From Truepera radiovictrix DSM 17093 (GTDB taxonomy: Bacteria > Deinococcota > Deinococci > Deinococcales > Trueperaceae): DNA of 64,000 nt. The notes under the pieces were generated by a model. It searched no databases and had not been told where the DNA came from. It was given only the letters and a program-made list of their open reading frames with translations. Shown here one piece after another: positions 42,204-50,309 of this stretch. A program made the position numbers and the translations under genes. The DNA lies in the NCBI RefSeq assembly GCF_000092425.1, contig NC_014221.1, positions 1,183,001-1,247,000 of the forward strand. Reading direction: 5' to 3'. Numbering within the stretch: position 1 is the stretch's first letter; each line of letters opens with the position of its first letter.

Positions 42204-43169
42204 TTAGAAGTTGAAGTCGGCGATGTTGCTCGCGTCGAAGATGAAGGGGTCGCCGAGCAGGATCTGCAGGCTAATGTCGTCCTCTGTAACGGTGTAGCTG
42301 CCGAGGCGGCCGGCGTCGATCGTGTCGCCCGCAGCGACCTCGCCGGTAGCGGCGGCGACGGCGGCGTAGACCGATAAGTAGCCCAGATCGATGGGGTTCC
42401 AGAGGATGACGTCGCGCACCGTGCCGTTTTCGACGAAGGGCCGCATCTGCGTCGGGGTCGAGAGCCCTACCACGGCGACCTCGCCCGAGCGGCCCGCTTG
42501 CGCGACCGCGTCGGCGGCGCCGGGGAAGGCCACCGACGAGAGGGCGAAGATCCCCTCGACCTCCGGGTTGGCGTTAAGGACGTCTTGTGTCGCCTGAAAG
42601 GCGCGCTGCTGGTCTTCGCCGGGGGCGCGCGTATCAATGATCCGAAACTCCGGATAGTCCGAGGCGATTTTCGCCTCCATGGCGGCGATCCAGGCGTTCT
42701 GGTTGGGCGCCGTGAGGTCGCTCGTGATGATCGCTGCTTGGCCGTCCGGGCCGATCTGGTCGACCATGGATTCCAAAAGCGCCTCGCCGATGCCCTGCGC
42801 GGTCGCCTGGTTGACGAAGATGTCGCGCGCGTTCGCGTCGGCGTCCCAGGTAATGACGGTGATGCCCGCGTCCATCGCCCGTTGCAGCGCCGGGGCGAGC
42901 GCCTCGGGATCGTTCGCGGCGACCGAGATGACGTCGACTTGGGCGGTGATAAAGTTCTCGATCAGCTCGACCTGACGGTCGGCGCGCGCCTCGGTCGGCC
43001 CCTGATAGATGAGCCGCACACCGAGCTCTTGTGCCGCCTCCTGAGCGCCCTGCTGGGTGGCGTTAAAGTAGTCGATGCCGACGAGTTTGGGGATCATGGC
43101 GATGGTGATCTCTTCTTGCGCCAGCGCGACGCCACCAACGGTGAGCAGAGCAGCGAGAAAACGTTTCAT
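42204..43169 (-). CDS. sugar/AI-2-type ABC transporter substrate-binding protein (CUT2)
   Basis: A 321-residue periplasmic receptor of the RbsB/LsrB/RhaS type. The signal MKRFLAALLTVGGVALAQ is followed by IAMIPKLVGIDYFNATQQGAQEAAQELG and LIYQGPTEARADRQVELIENFI. VAANDPEALAPALQRAMDAGI, VITWDAD, and GLSTPTQMRPFVENGTVRDVILWNPIDLGYLSVY come next. The pattern fits rhamnose-binding RhaS and AI-2-binding LsrB equally; no rhamnose or lsr catabolic gene is present to decide. ATG 43169 has GGAGG four bases upstream, so the longer frame was rejected. It is the last gene of the ATPase-permease-permease-receptor operon. Confidence 0.92.
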   Translation of the reverse strand: MKRFLAALLTVGGVALAQEEITIAMIPKLVGIDYFNATQQGAQEAAQELGVRLIYQGPTEARADRQVELIENFITAQVDVISVAANDPEALAPALQRAMDAGITVITWDADANARDIFVNQATAQGIGEALLESMVDQIGPDGQAAIITSDLTAPNQNAWIAAMEAKIASDYPEFRIIDTRAPGEDQQRAFQATQDVLNANPEVEGIFALSSVAFPGAADAVAQAGRSGEVAVVGLSTPTQMRPFVENGTVRDVILWNPIDLGYLSVYAAVAAATGEVAAGDTIDAGRLGSYTVTEDDISLQILLGDPFIFDASNIADFNF

Positions 43170-43251
43170 AGAGCCTCCTTGAGGGCGTAGGTGGGGTGAA
43201 GGGCCGGGTAGGGGAGAAAACCTTGTGACTTGCCTTCTAAAGCCAACCTCC

Positions 43252-44244
43252 TTAGGCGCGGCTCGCGCCCCAACGCGCGAGCTGGCTGACCAGCACCGCG
43301 AAGAGCAGGATCGCTCCGACCACGATGTTCTGGATTTCGGTGGGGACAAAGGCGAGCGTCAGGCCGTTACGCACGACCGCGACGAGCAAAAGCCCGAGGA
43401 CAGTACCGCCGACGCCGCCCGTCCCGCCGGTGATGGCGGTGCCGCCCAAGATCACGGCGGTGATCGCGTCGAGCTCGTAACCGATGCCCGCGTCGGCGCG
43501 CGCCGAGGAGATGCGCGCGACGAAAACCCCGCCCGCGAGCCCCGCGAGGAGCCCCGAGAGGGTGTACACCCCTAACAGCACGCGCCCGACGGGCACCCCG
43601 CTAAAGCGCGCGGCGGTGACGTTGTTGCCGATCGCGTAGACCATGCGCCCGAAAGTGGTGCGCGCGAGGAGAAACCAAACACCGGCGGCGACCCCGAAAA
43701 GGACGAGCGCTTGTAGCGGCACAGGGCCCAAGTAGGCGCGGCCCAAAGCGAGAAACCCTTCGGGAAAGGCGCCGAACGAGCGCGCTTGGCTGATGCCCAG
43801 CGCGAGGCCGCGGTAGATGGCGAGCGTTGCCAAGGTGACGATCAGCGGTGGGATGCCGACGCGCGTGATGATGAGGCCGTTGAGAAGCCCCAAGAGCGCC
43901 CCCGCGAGGAGAGCCAGCGCGAACGCCAGCCAGACGTTGAGCCCGAGCGAAAAGGTGAACCCCAGCAAGATCGCGCAGAGCCCCAGGATGGAGCCCACCG
44001 AGAGGTCGATCCCAGCCGTTAGGATGACGAGGGTCATACCGAGGCTAATCAGGCCGATCTCGGTGCTGAAGCGGAACACCTCGGCGAAGTTGCGCACGGT
44101 CAAGAAGGCGGGCGAAAGGCGGCTCATGATGATCACGGCTACTGCCAAGAGCGCGAGCAAGAGGAGTTCGGACGGCAGGCGCCGCCAGAGCGGGACGTGG
44201 CCCCGGCCTTCCCTGGGGAGCGGGGGGGCGTCAGGTCGGGACAT
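43252..44244 (-). CDS. CUT2 ABC transporter permease (second subunit)
   Basis: A 330-residue membrane protein with eight or more hydrophobic segments, BPD_transp_2 family. Seen: LGMTLVILTAGIDLSVGSILGLCAILLG (the GIDLSVG motif characteristic of sugar permeases of this family) and GLINGLII-like LLGLLNGLIITRVGIPPLIVTLATL. AITGGTGGVGGTVLGLLLVAV, near the C terminus, is the EAA-like ATPase contact. ATG 44244 overlaps the preceding permease by 14 bases. It pairs with that permease to form the channel. Confidence 0.93.
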   Translation of the reverse strand: MSRPDAPPLPREGRGHVPLWRRLPSELLLLALLAVAVIIMSRLSPAFLTVRNFAEVFRFSTEIGLISLGMTLVILTAGIDLSVGSILGLCAILLGFTFSLGLNVWLAFALALLAGALLGLLNGLIITRVGIPPLIVTLATLAIYRGLALGISQARSFGAFPEGFLALGRAYLGPVPLQALVLFGVAAGVWFLLARTTFGRMVYAIGNNVTAARFSGVPVGRVLLGVYTLSGLLAGLAGGVFVARISSARADAGIGYELDAITAVILGGTAITGGTGGVGGTVLGLLLVAVVRNGLTLAFVPTEIQNIVVGAILLFAVLVSQLARWGASRA

Positions 44245-45196
44245 CTAGGGGCTCCTCGACGTGGGTGCGGCTGAGGGGGGTGCGGCGGCTCCGGATGGCG
44301 TCGAGCGTCACCGACACGAGGATGAAAAGCCCCTGCAGCGCCCCTTCCCAAAAGGCGGAGATGCGCAAAAACGTCAGCGTGGTGCCGGTCGCCGAGACGA
44401 GCAGGGCGCCTAAAAAGGTGCCTAAAAGCGTCCCCGAACCCCCGAAGATGTTCGTCCCGCCCACGACGACTGCGGTGATGACCAGAAACTCGAAGCCGCT
44501 CCCGGTGTTCGATTGAATGGTGGTAAAGCGCGTGGCGAAGGCCATCGTGGCGACCCCGACGAGCGCCCCCTGAAAGACAAAGACGCTCAGCTGCGTCCAG
44601 CGCACGGGGATACCGGCGAGCCGCGCCGCTTCGGGGCTCGAGCCGAGCGCGTAGACGCTCCGGCCCCAGCGCGTGTGCGACAGCAGATACCAGCCCAGAA
44701 GCGTCACGCCCGCCATCAGCCACACGGGGATGGGCACGCCCAGCAGGGTGCCGGTGCCGAGCGCGCGGAAGTTCGCGGGGAGGTCGTAGATCCAGCTGCC
44801 ACCGGTGATGAGGATGATGGCGCCGCGAACCACCGCGAGCGTGGCGAGCGTCACCACGATCGAGTGCACCCGCACGTACGCCACCAGCGCGCCGTTGACG
44901 GCCCCGAGCGCCGCGCCGGTAGCGACGGCCAGGAGAAAAACGGCCGGGATGGGGACGCCCGCTTTGGCGCTGTAGCCTGCCACGGTCGCGCAAGCGGCTA
45001 GAATCGCCCCGACCGAGATGTCGATCTGGCCCGTGAGGATAACGGCGGTCATCCCGACGGCGGCGATCATCAGGTAGGACATGTTGACGAGCAGGTTGAG
45101 CGCGTTGCTGGTGTTGTAAAACCCGGGGGCAAAGAGCGCCAGCAAAAGCGCCAGAAAGGCCAGAAAGACCGCGACCGACAGCTCCCGCGACCTCAC
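44231..45196 (-). CDS. CUT2 ABC transporter permease (first subunit)
   Basis: A 321-residue permease. MSYLMIAAVGMTAVILTGQIDISVGAILAACATVAGYSAK shows the family core motif (GQIDISVG). GAVNGALVAYVRVHSIVVTLATLAVVRG and VVGGTNIFGGSGTLLGTFLGALLV follow. GTG 45196 overlaps the ATPase stop (GTGA), which fixes the start. The very long in-frame extension to 46030 runs through the ATPase gene in another frame and is not coding. It is transcribed from the promoter near 46830 together with the other three genes. Confidence 0.92.
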   Translation of the reverse strand: MRSRELSVAVFLAFLALLLALFAPGFYNTSNALNLLVNMSYLMIAAVGMTAVILTGQIDISVGAILAACATVAGYSAKAGVPIPAVFLLAVATGAALGAVNGALVAYVRVHSIVVTLATLAVVRGAIILITGGSWIYDLPANFRALGTGTLLGVPIPVWLMAGVTLLGWYLLSHTRWGRSVYALGSSPEAARLAGIPVRWTQLSVFVFQGALVGVATMAFATRFTTIQSNTGSGFEFLVITAVVVGGTNIFGGSGTLLGTFLGALLVSATGTTLTFLRISAFWEGALQGLFILVSVTLDAIRSRRTPLSRTHVEEPLDVPT

Positions 45197-46686
45197 GCTA
45201 CCGCCTCCACGGCGGCGCCTGCTCGGGCGCCGGTCGCCGCGCGCATCACATCCTCTTGCGAGGCGCCGCGCGGCAGCTCCGCGACGATTCGACCGCCGCG
45301 CATCACCAGAATGCGGTCGGCCATGCCGAGTACCTCCAGGAGTTCGCTCGAGATCATCAGCACGCCGAGTCCCTGCGCCACGAGCGCGTCCATCAGGCGG
45401 TGAATCTCGGCCTTCGCGCCGACGTCGACCCCTTGCGTGGGTTCGTCTAGGATGAGGAGTTTGGGCTGGGTCGCCAGCCACTTGCCGATGACGACCTTTT
45501 GCTGGTTGCCCCCCGAGAGGTTGCGCGCCGCCATCTCGCCGTTGGCGGGGCGGATGCCGAGCTCGGCGATCGCCTCGCGCGCGCGCGACGCCTCCCGCGC
45601 GAAGTCGAGGCGTGTGCCGAGCCGCAAGGTCGCGAGCGAGAGGTTCTGCTGCACGCTTAAAGCGCCGATGAGCCCCTCCTTGCCGCGGTCCTCGGGGACC
45701 ATCGCCAGGCCTTGGCGCACCGCCCGCCGCGGGTTGCGCGGCAGCGGCTCCCCGAGGAGCGTGGCCGTCCCGCTCGCATAGGGGTCGATACCGAAAAGCG
45801 CGCGCGCGACCTCGCTCCGCCCCGAGCCGACGAGCCCCGCAAGCGCCACGATCTCGCCCTCGTGCACCCGAAACGACACGTCCTTGAAAGCACCCGGTTG
45901 GCTGAGACCCTGGACGTCTAGCAGCACCCGCCCGGGAGGGCGCAGCGTGCGCGGGTAGAGCGCCTTGTGGACGCGCCCGACCATCTTGGCGATCAGCCAG
46001 TCTTGGTCGATCTGCGCGACCCGGCCCCAACCGACCGCCTCGCCGTCGCGCAGCACCGTGACCTGCTGGGCGATCTCGAAGATCTCCTCCAAGCGGTGCG
46101 AGATGTAGATCATGCTGACCCCTTGCGTTTGCAGTTCGCGCAGGGTGACAAACAGGCTCCGCACGTCGCGCTGGGTCAGGGCTGCCGTGGGTTCGTCCAG
46201 GATGAGAAGGCGCGCTCGCTGCAAGAGGGCCTTGGCGATCTCGACGAGCTGCGCCCTGGCCTTGCCGAGATCCCCTAGGCGTGCGTTAAGGGGTAGCTGC
46301 AGGTTGAGGCGCCTCAAAAGCGCCTCCGCTTCGGCGCGCATCACGCCCCAGCGGATGCGGCCCCCCCGCGTCGGCTGCCGCCCCATAAAGAGGTTCTCGA
46401 GGACGGAGAGGTCGGGAAATAGGCTCGTCTCCTGGTGAATGGTGGCGATGCCGGCCGCCTGGGCGTGCCGTGGCGAGCTGAAAAGAACGCGCTCGCCGTC
46501 TAGGACGATCTCGCCCTCGTCGGGGCGATAGACGCCCGAGAGCACCTTGATCAGGGTCGACTTGCCCGCGCCGTTTTCGCCGACGAGCGCGTGCACCTCC
46601 CCGGCGCGGAGGGTGAACGAGACGCCCTTAAGCGCCCGAACGCCCCCGAAGCTCTTGCGGATCCCTTCTAAGCGCAGTAGATCCAT
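45193..46686 (-). CDS. CUT2 sugar ABC transporter, duplicated ATPase subunit
   Basis: A 497-residue protein with two ABC domains. The first has Walker A GENGAGKSTLIKVL near residue 37, a signature LGDLGKARAQLVEIAKAL and Walker B LLILDEPTAALT. The second has a degenerate Walker A GLVGSGRSEVARALFG, the signature NLSGGNQQKVVIGKWL, and LLILDEPTQGVDVGAK. This pattern (one good, one altered site) is standard for RbsA/MglA/RhaT/LsrA-type ATPases. It powers uptake through the two permeases encoded downstream. ATG 46686 has no clear ribosome site. It is the first gene of the operon. Confidence 0.95.
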   Translation of the reverse strand: MDLLRLEGIRKSFGGVRALKGVSFTLRAGEVHALVGENGAGKSTLIKVLSGVYRPDEGEIVLDGERVLFSSPRHAQAAGIATIHQETSLFPDLSVLENLFMGRQPTRGGRIRWGVMRAEAEALLRRLNLQLPLNARLGDLGKARAQLVEIAKALLQRARLLILDEPTAALTQRDVRSLFVTLRELQTQGVSMIYISHRLEEIFEIAQQVTVLRDGEAVGWGRVAQIDQDWLIAKMVGRVHKALYPRTLRPPGRVLLDVQGLSQPGAFKDVSFRVHEGEIVALAGLVGSGRSEVARALFGIDPYASGTATLLGEPLPRNPRRAVRQGLAMVPEDRGKEGLIGALSVQQNLSLATLRLGTRLDFAREASRAREAIAELGIRPANGEMAARNLSGGNQQKVVIGKWLATQPKLLILDEPTQGVDVGAKAEIHRLMDALVAQGLGVLMISSELLEVLGMADRILVMRGGRIVAELPRGASQEDVMRAATGARAGAAVEAVA

Positions 46687-46812
46687 GACCCGTAACCATC
46701 TGCGACGCGCTGCGGCGACCCGTACACGTCAGCACCAAAGCCGTAGCGACACGCCCTGCTCCGCTCCCACGCCAGCGACAACGCCCGCCTCCTTCTCTGT
46801 AAAAGCGCCCTC

Positions 46813-46841
46813 AGCTTAGCACGGTGCCGGGTGTGGTGCAA
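46813..46841 (-). promoter_or_regulatory. promoter of the CUT2 transporter operon
   Basis: On the minus strand TTGCAC (46836-46841) and TAAGCT (46813-46818) are separated by 17 bp, near the -35/-10 consensus. It would start transcription about 120 nt before ATG 46686, divergent from the paa regulator. Confidence 0.55.
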
Positions 46842-46903
46842 GATTATGTTGCCTTCTGTGATTCTCTGTGAGAGTAGCGGCTGCACCCACCACCCTTGCC
46901 TAA

Positions 46904-46917
46904 CGAACGCTTGTTCG
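46904..46917. promoter_or_regulatory. PaaR/TetR-type operator
   Basis: CGAACGCTTGTTCG, a near-palindrome. It differs at one position from the CNAACGNNCGTTNG site that I recall for PaaR of Thermus thermophilus. It ends one base before the TATACT -10 box of the regulator gene, so binding would block its transcription and that of paaABCD. Confidence 0.7.
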
Positions 46918-46918
46918 G

Positions 46919-46924
46919 TATACT
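46919..46924 (+). promoter_or_regulatory. -10 box TATACT of the leaderless paa regulator
   Basis: TATACT lies 7 nt before ATG 46932, with no Shine-Dalgarno sequence. It overlaps the operator region and so fixes the start at 46932 rather than 46896. Confidence 0.7.
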
Positions 46925-46931
46925 GGACCCA

Positions 46932-47501
46932 ATGGACCGCCGTAGCGAAATCCTTACCACCGCCGGTCATCTCTTCCGCGAGCGCGGCTACCACGCGACC
47001 TCGATGCGCGACATCGCCGCCTCGCTCGAGCTGCGCGGCAGCTCGCTATACGCGCACATCGATTCCAAAGAGGAGGTGCTGTGGGAGATCGTCAACCGCG
47101 CCGCCGACGCTTTTTTAGCGCACGCCGAAGCGGTCGAGGCGCGCGCCCTGGCGCCCCGCGAGCGCCTGCGCGCCCTTATCGCGGGGCATCTGCAGGTGAT
47201 CGTGCAGGAGCTGCCGCGCGCCACGGTCTTTTTCCACGAGTGGAAGTTCCTTTCGCCCGAGCGTCGCGCGCAGGTCACCGAGTGCCGTGACCGCTACGAG
47301 GGCTTTTTTCGGCGCGCCGTCGAGGCGGGGGTCGCGAGCGGCGACTTCGCTACCGAGGATCCGAAGCTAGCGGCGCTCTTTATCCTCTCCGCGCTCAACT
47401 GGACCTATCAGTGGTTTCGTGAGGGGGGCGAGCTGGCTCTGGAGGCGCTGACGGAGCGCTACACGAGCCTCGTCTTAAACGCTCTAGGAGGATGTCCGTG
47501 A
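46932..47501 (+). CDS. TetR family regulator of phenylacetate genes, PaaR-like
   Basis: A 189-residue repressor. The N-terminal helix-turn-helix is [44 protein letters not shown], followed by an all-helical ligand domain. Upstream lies a PaaR-type operator touching the -10 box, and its stop overlaps the paaA GTG (GTGA). Autoregulation and control of paaABCD, relieved by phenylacetyl-CoA as in Thermus PaaR, are inferred from this layout. The same family includes fatty-acid-responsive FadR proteins, so another acyl-CoA ligand cannot be excluded. Confidence 0.88.
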   Translation: MDRRSEILTTAGHLFRERGYHATSMRDIAASLELRGSSLYAHIDSKEEVLWEIVNRAADAFLAHAEAVEARALAPRERLRALIAGHLQVIVQELPRATVFFHEWKFLSPERRAQVTECRDRYEGFFRRAVEAGVASGDFATEDPKLAALFILSALNWTYQWFREGGELALEALTERYTSLVLNALGGCP

Positions 47502-48457
47502 CCATAGCAGGAGTGGAGACCGACCCGGCCTACGAGGCCAAACTCGCCGCCTTCGAGGCGCGCATCGCCGCGGGTGAACGCATCGAACCCGGTGACTGGA
47601 TGCCCGAGGCGTACCGCAAACAGCTCATTCGCATGATCAGCCAACACGCGCACAGCGAAGTCGTCGGGATGCTCCCCGAGGGCGAGTGGATCGGCCGGGC
47701 GCCCAGCTTGCGCCGCAAACTCATCTTGATCGCCAAGGTGCAAGACGAGGCGGGGCACGGCCAATACCTCTACCACGCCGCCGAAACGCTCGGCGCTACC
47801 CGCGAGGAGATGACCGAAGCGCTGCTGACGGGCAGAGCCAAGTACTCTTCGGTCTTTAACTACCCTACCCTCACCTGGGCGGACGTCGGCATGATCGGTT
47901 GGTTGGTCGACGGCGCCGCCATCAAAAACCAGACCATGCTGGCGCGCTGCTCGTATGGGCCCTACTCGAGGGCGATGGTCCGCATCTGCACCGAGGAAAC
48001 GTTCCACCACAAGCAGGGCAAAGAGATGGTGATCCGCTACGCGCAGGGCACCCCTAAACAGCGCCAGATGGCGCAAGACGCCCTCGACCGCTGGTGGTGG
48101 CCCAGCTTGATGATGCTCGGGCCGCACGACAGCGACTCGCCCAACACCCCGCAGCTGGTCAAGTGGGGCATCAAGACCAAAACCAACGACGAGGTGCGTC
48201 AGGAGTTCATCGCCGAGCACGCTCCCGAGCTGCAGGAGGCGGGGCTGGTGATCCCCGACCCCGAACTTCGGCAGAACCCCGACGGCACCTGGCACCACGG
48301 ACCGATCGATTGGGACGAGTTTTGGCGGGTCGTTAGAGGCGACGGTATCTGCAACAAGGCGCGGCTTGAAGCCAAGAATAGGGCGCACGACGAGGGCCGC
48401 TGGGTGCGCGAGGCGCTGCAGGCCTATAGCGAACGCGGGCGCGCGCAGGCCGCCTGA
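47498..48457 (+). CDS. paaA: phenylacetyl-CoA epoxidase, catalytic subunit PaaA
   Basis: A diiron monooxygenase of 319 residues that epoxidises the ring of phenylacetyl-CoA, the committing step of the aerobic hybrid phenylacetate pathway. The ligand motifs are seen in [17 protein letters not shown] (Glu and His near residues 83-86) and in [15 protein letters not shown] near 165. [12 protein letters not shown] is also conserved. AGGAGG lies six bases before GTG 47498, and an in-frame ATG at 47492 is too close to the ribosome site. It pairs structurally with PaaC. The gene order A-B-C-D is standard. Confidence 0.96.
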   Translation: MTIAGVETDPAYEAKLAAFEARIAAGERIEPGDWMPEAYRKQLIRMISQHAHSEVVGMLPEGEWIGRAPSLRRKLILIAKVQDEAGHGQYLYHAAETLGATREEMTEALLTGRAKYSSVFNYPTLTWADVGMIGWLVDGAAIKNQTMLARCSYGPYSRAMVRICTEETFHHKQGKEMVIRYAQGTPKQRQMAQDALDRWWWPSLMMLGPHDSDSPNTPQLVKWGIKTKTNDEVRQEFIAEHAPELQEAGLVIPDPELRQNPDGTWHHGPIDWDEFWRVVRGDGICNKARLEAKNRAHDEGRWVREALQAYSERGRAQAA

Positions 48458-48461
48458 GACG

Positions 48462-49001
48462 ATGGAGACGCAGTGGCCCCGCTGGGAGGTCTTTAAACAA
48501 GACGCCCCCAAGCGCCCCCACCAGGCGATCGGTACGGTGCACGCCACCGACCCCGAACACGCCCTTTTGGTCGCTCGCAACGTCTTCGTGCGGCGCCCGA
48601 GCGCTGTGAGCCTCTGGGTCGCACCCGCGGACAGGGTCCTGACGGTGACGCAAGAGGAGCTGCAGGGGGGGCGGCGAGAGGAGGCGAGTGCGGCGAAAGA
48701 CGCGCAGCGCTTCCAGGTCTTCTGCAAAACGTCGCACAAGCAGTCGCTCGCGTTTGCCGACCACCAGGGGGAGGTGCGCGCGCGTTCCCCTTGGGAGGCT
48801 CTGGCGCGGGCACAGGAGACCTTTGCGGTCGCTACCCCGCTCGCCTGGATGATCGTCCCGGAAGACGCCATCGTCCGCACCCGCGACGAAGACGCGCCGA
48901 GCTGGTTCGACCCAGCTCGCACAAAGACCTACAAGCAGCAGTCCGCCTATGGGACGGTCAGCGCCGCCCCCAGGGCGAAGGCGCGGCCCGGGGGGGTGTG
49001 A
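48462..49001 (+). CDS. paaB: phenylacetyl-CoA epoxidase subunit PaaB, tandem-duplicated form
   Basis: A 179-residue subunit, about twice the roughly 95 residues of E. coli PaaB. The first half (WPRWEVFKQDAPKRPHQ...TVHATDPEHALLVARN) and the second (FQVFCKTSHKQSLAFADHQ...RARSPWEALARAQ) each match the single PaaB domain. Only the second keeps the WFDPARTKTYKQ tail. PaaB bridges the PaaAC heterodimers, so a duplicated form may alter complex stoichiometry. It starts four bases after paaA stops and its TGA overlaps the paaC ATG. The long in-frame extension from 48366 was rejected. Confidence 0.93.
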   Translation: METQWPRWEVFKQDAPKRPHQAIGTVHATDPEHALLVARNVFVRRPSAVSLWVAPADRVLTVTQEELQGGRREEASAAKDAQRFQVFCKTSHKQSLAFADHQGEVRARSPWEALARAQETFAVATPLAWMIVPEDAIVRTRDEDAPSWFDPARTKTYKQQSAYGTVSAAPRAKARPGGV

Positions 49002-49756
49002 TGGACGACGCGCTCAAAACAGCCCTCATCGCCAAGCTCACCGCGCTAGCTGACGACGAACTCGTCCTCGCGCATCGCAACGCCGAGTGGACGGGCCACG
49101 CGCCCATCCTAGAAGAGGACATCGCGCTCGCTAACCTCGCGCAGGACGAGCTCGGCCACGCCACGCTGTGGTACGAGCTGCGCGCGGCCTTGGACGGCAG
49201 CGACCCCGACCGCGTGGTGTACTTCCGGGACGCGTCCGCGTACCGCAACGTCCCGCTCGTGGAGCTGCCCAAGGGCGACTGGGCGCTCACCATGCTGCGC
49301 CAGTTTCTCTTCGACGCCTACGAGTGGGTGCTTTTAGAGCGCCTGGAGGGGAGCGCCTACGCGCCCATCGCCGAGGCGAGCGCCAAGATGCGCCGCGAGG
49401 AGCGCTTTCACCTGCAGCACGCGCGCGCTTGGGTCGAGCGCTTGGGGCTCGGTACCGAGGAGTCGCACCGGCGCATGCAGGAGGCCCTGGGGGTGTTGTG
49501 GCCGCACACGGAGGCGCTCTTTACGCCCCTAGCGGGGGACGCGCAGCTCGTCGCGGCGGGTTTCGCGCCCGACGTGTCGGTGCTGAAAACGCCCTGGTTG
49601 GCCCTCGTCGAGCCGCATCTCAAGGCGTCGGGGTTGCGCGTGCCGGGGTTTCAGCGCACCCCCTACGGGCGCACGCGTCACACCGAACACCTCGAGGCGC
49701 TCCTTGAGGAGCTGCAGGCGGTAGCGCGGCTCGAGCCCGACACGGCGATCTGGTAG
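49001..49756 (+). CDS. paaC: phenylacetyl-CoA epoxidase, structural subunit PaaC
   Basis: A 251-residue ferritin-like protein that pairs with PaaA but lacks a working diiron site in characterised homologues. Seen: LIAKLTALADDELVLAHRNAEWTGHAPILEEDIALANLAQDELGHA, RDASAYRNVPLVELPKGDWALTMLRQ, and the C-terminal GFQRTPYGRTRHTEHLEALLEELQ. ATG 49001 overlaps the paaB stop (ATGA-type). The frame reaches back to 48791 inside paaB, which is not coding for this protein. paaD follows 8 bp downstream with an AGGAGG site. Confidence 0.94.
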   Translation: MDDALKTALIAKLTALADDELVLAHRNAEWTGHAPILEEDIALANLAQDELGHATLWYELRAALDGSDPDRVVYFRDASAYRNVPLVELPKGDWALTMLRQFLFDAYEWVLLERLEGSAYAPIAEASAKMRREERFHLQHARAWVERLGLGTEESHRRMQEALGVLWPHTEALFTPLAGDAQLVAAGFAPDVSVLKTPWLALVEPHLKASGLRVPGFQRTPYGRTRHTEHLEALLEELQAVARLEPDTAIW

Positions 49757-49764
49757 GAGGTAGG

Positions 49765-50262
49765 ATGACGCAGGCTGCCGCGCAGACGCAGAAGACGCCG
49801 GAAGAGGTGTGGGCGCTCCTTGAAACGGTGATGGACCCGGAGTTGCCGGTGGTCTCGGTCGTCGAGTTGGGCGTGGTCCGGGAGGTGATGGTCGAAGGGG
49901 GGCGCGTTCGCGTCACCCTCACCCCGACCTTTTCGGCGTGTCCAGCGCTGCGGGTGATGCAAGACGAGATAAGAGGGGTGCTCGAGCCCTTTTTCACCGA
50001 GGTCGTCCTTGCAACGAAGCTGTCGCCCCCCTGGAGCAGCGACTGGATCGCCGAGAGCGCGCGGGCGAAGCTGCAAGCGTTCGGGATCGCGCCGCCGCAG
50101 CCGAGCGCTGAGCTGCTCTCGCTGCAACCCGCGCCGACGCCCTGCCCCCGCTGCGGGTCGCTCGACACCGAAGTCAAGAACACCTTTGGGCCCACGCTGT
50201 GTAAAGCGCTCCTCTACTGCAACCGCTGCCGGGAGCCGTTCGAGGGGTTTAAGGCAGTGTAG
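49765..50262 (+). CDS. paaD: phenylacetate degradation protein PaaD (Fe-S assembly-type)
   Basis: A 165-residue protein of the MIP18/PaaD (DUF59) family. The N-terminal half has VWALLETVMDPELPVVSVVELGVVREVMVEGGRVRVTLTPTFSACPAL with the reactive Cys. The C-terminal half has a PCPRCGS...YCNRCREPFEGFK zinc or iron ribbon. PaaD is required for epoxidase activity, probably by maturing the Fe-S cluster of the reductase PaaE. No paaE is next to it, so electrons must come from a reductase encoded elsewhere. AGGAGG precedes ATG 49765. The next gene is convergent. Confidence 0.94.
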   Translation: MTQAAAQTQKTPEEVWALLETVMDPELPVVSVVELGVVREVMVEGGRVRVTLTPTFSACPALRVMQDEIRGVLEPFFTEVVLATKLSPPWSSDWIAESARAKLQAFGIAPPQPSAELLSLQPAPTPCPRCGSLDTEVKNTFGPTLCKALLYCNRCREPFEGFKAV

Positions 50263-50309
50263 AACGGCGCGCGCCACGTTAGCGGCCGAACACGCGAGTA
50301 CAGCCCAGG

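Noticed and set aside
44231-46030. 599-residue minus-strand frame covering the first CUT2 permease
   Set aside because: Only the part from GTG 45196 has permease sequence. The rest overlaps the ATPase gene in another frame and is Arg/Gly/Pro-rich.
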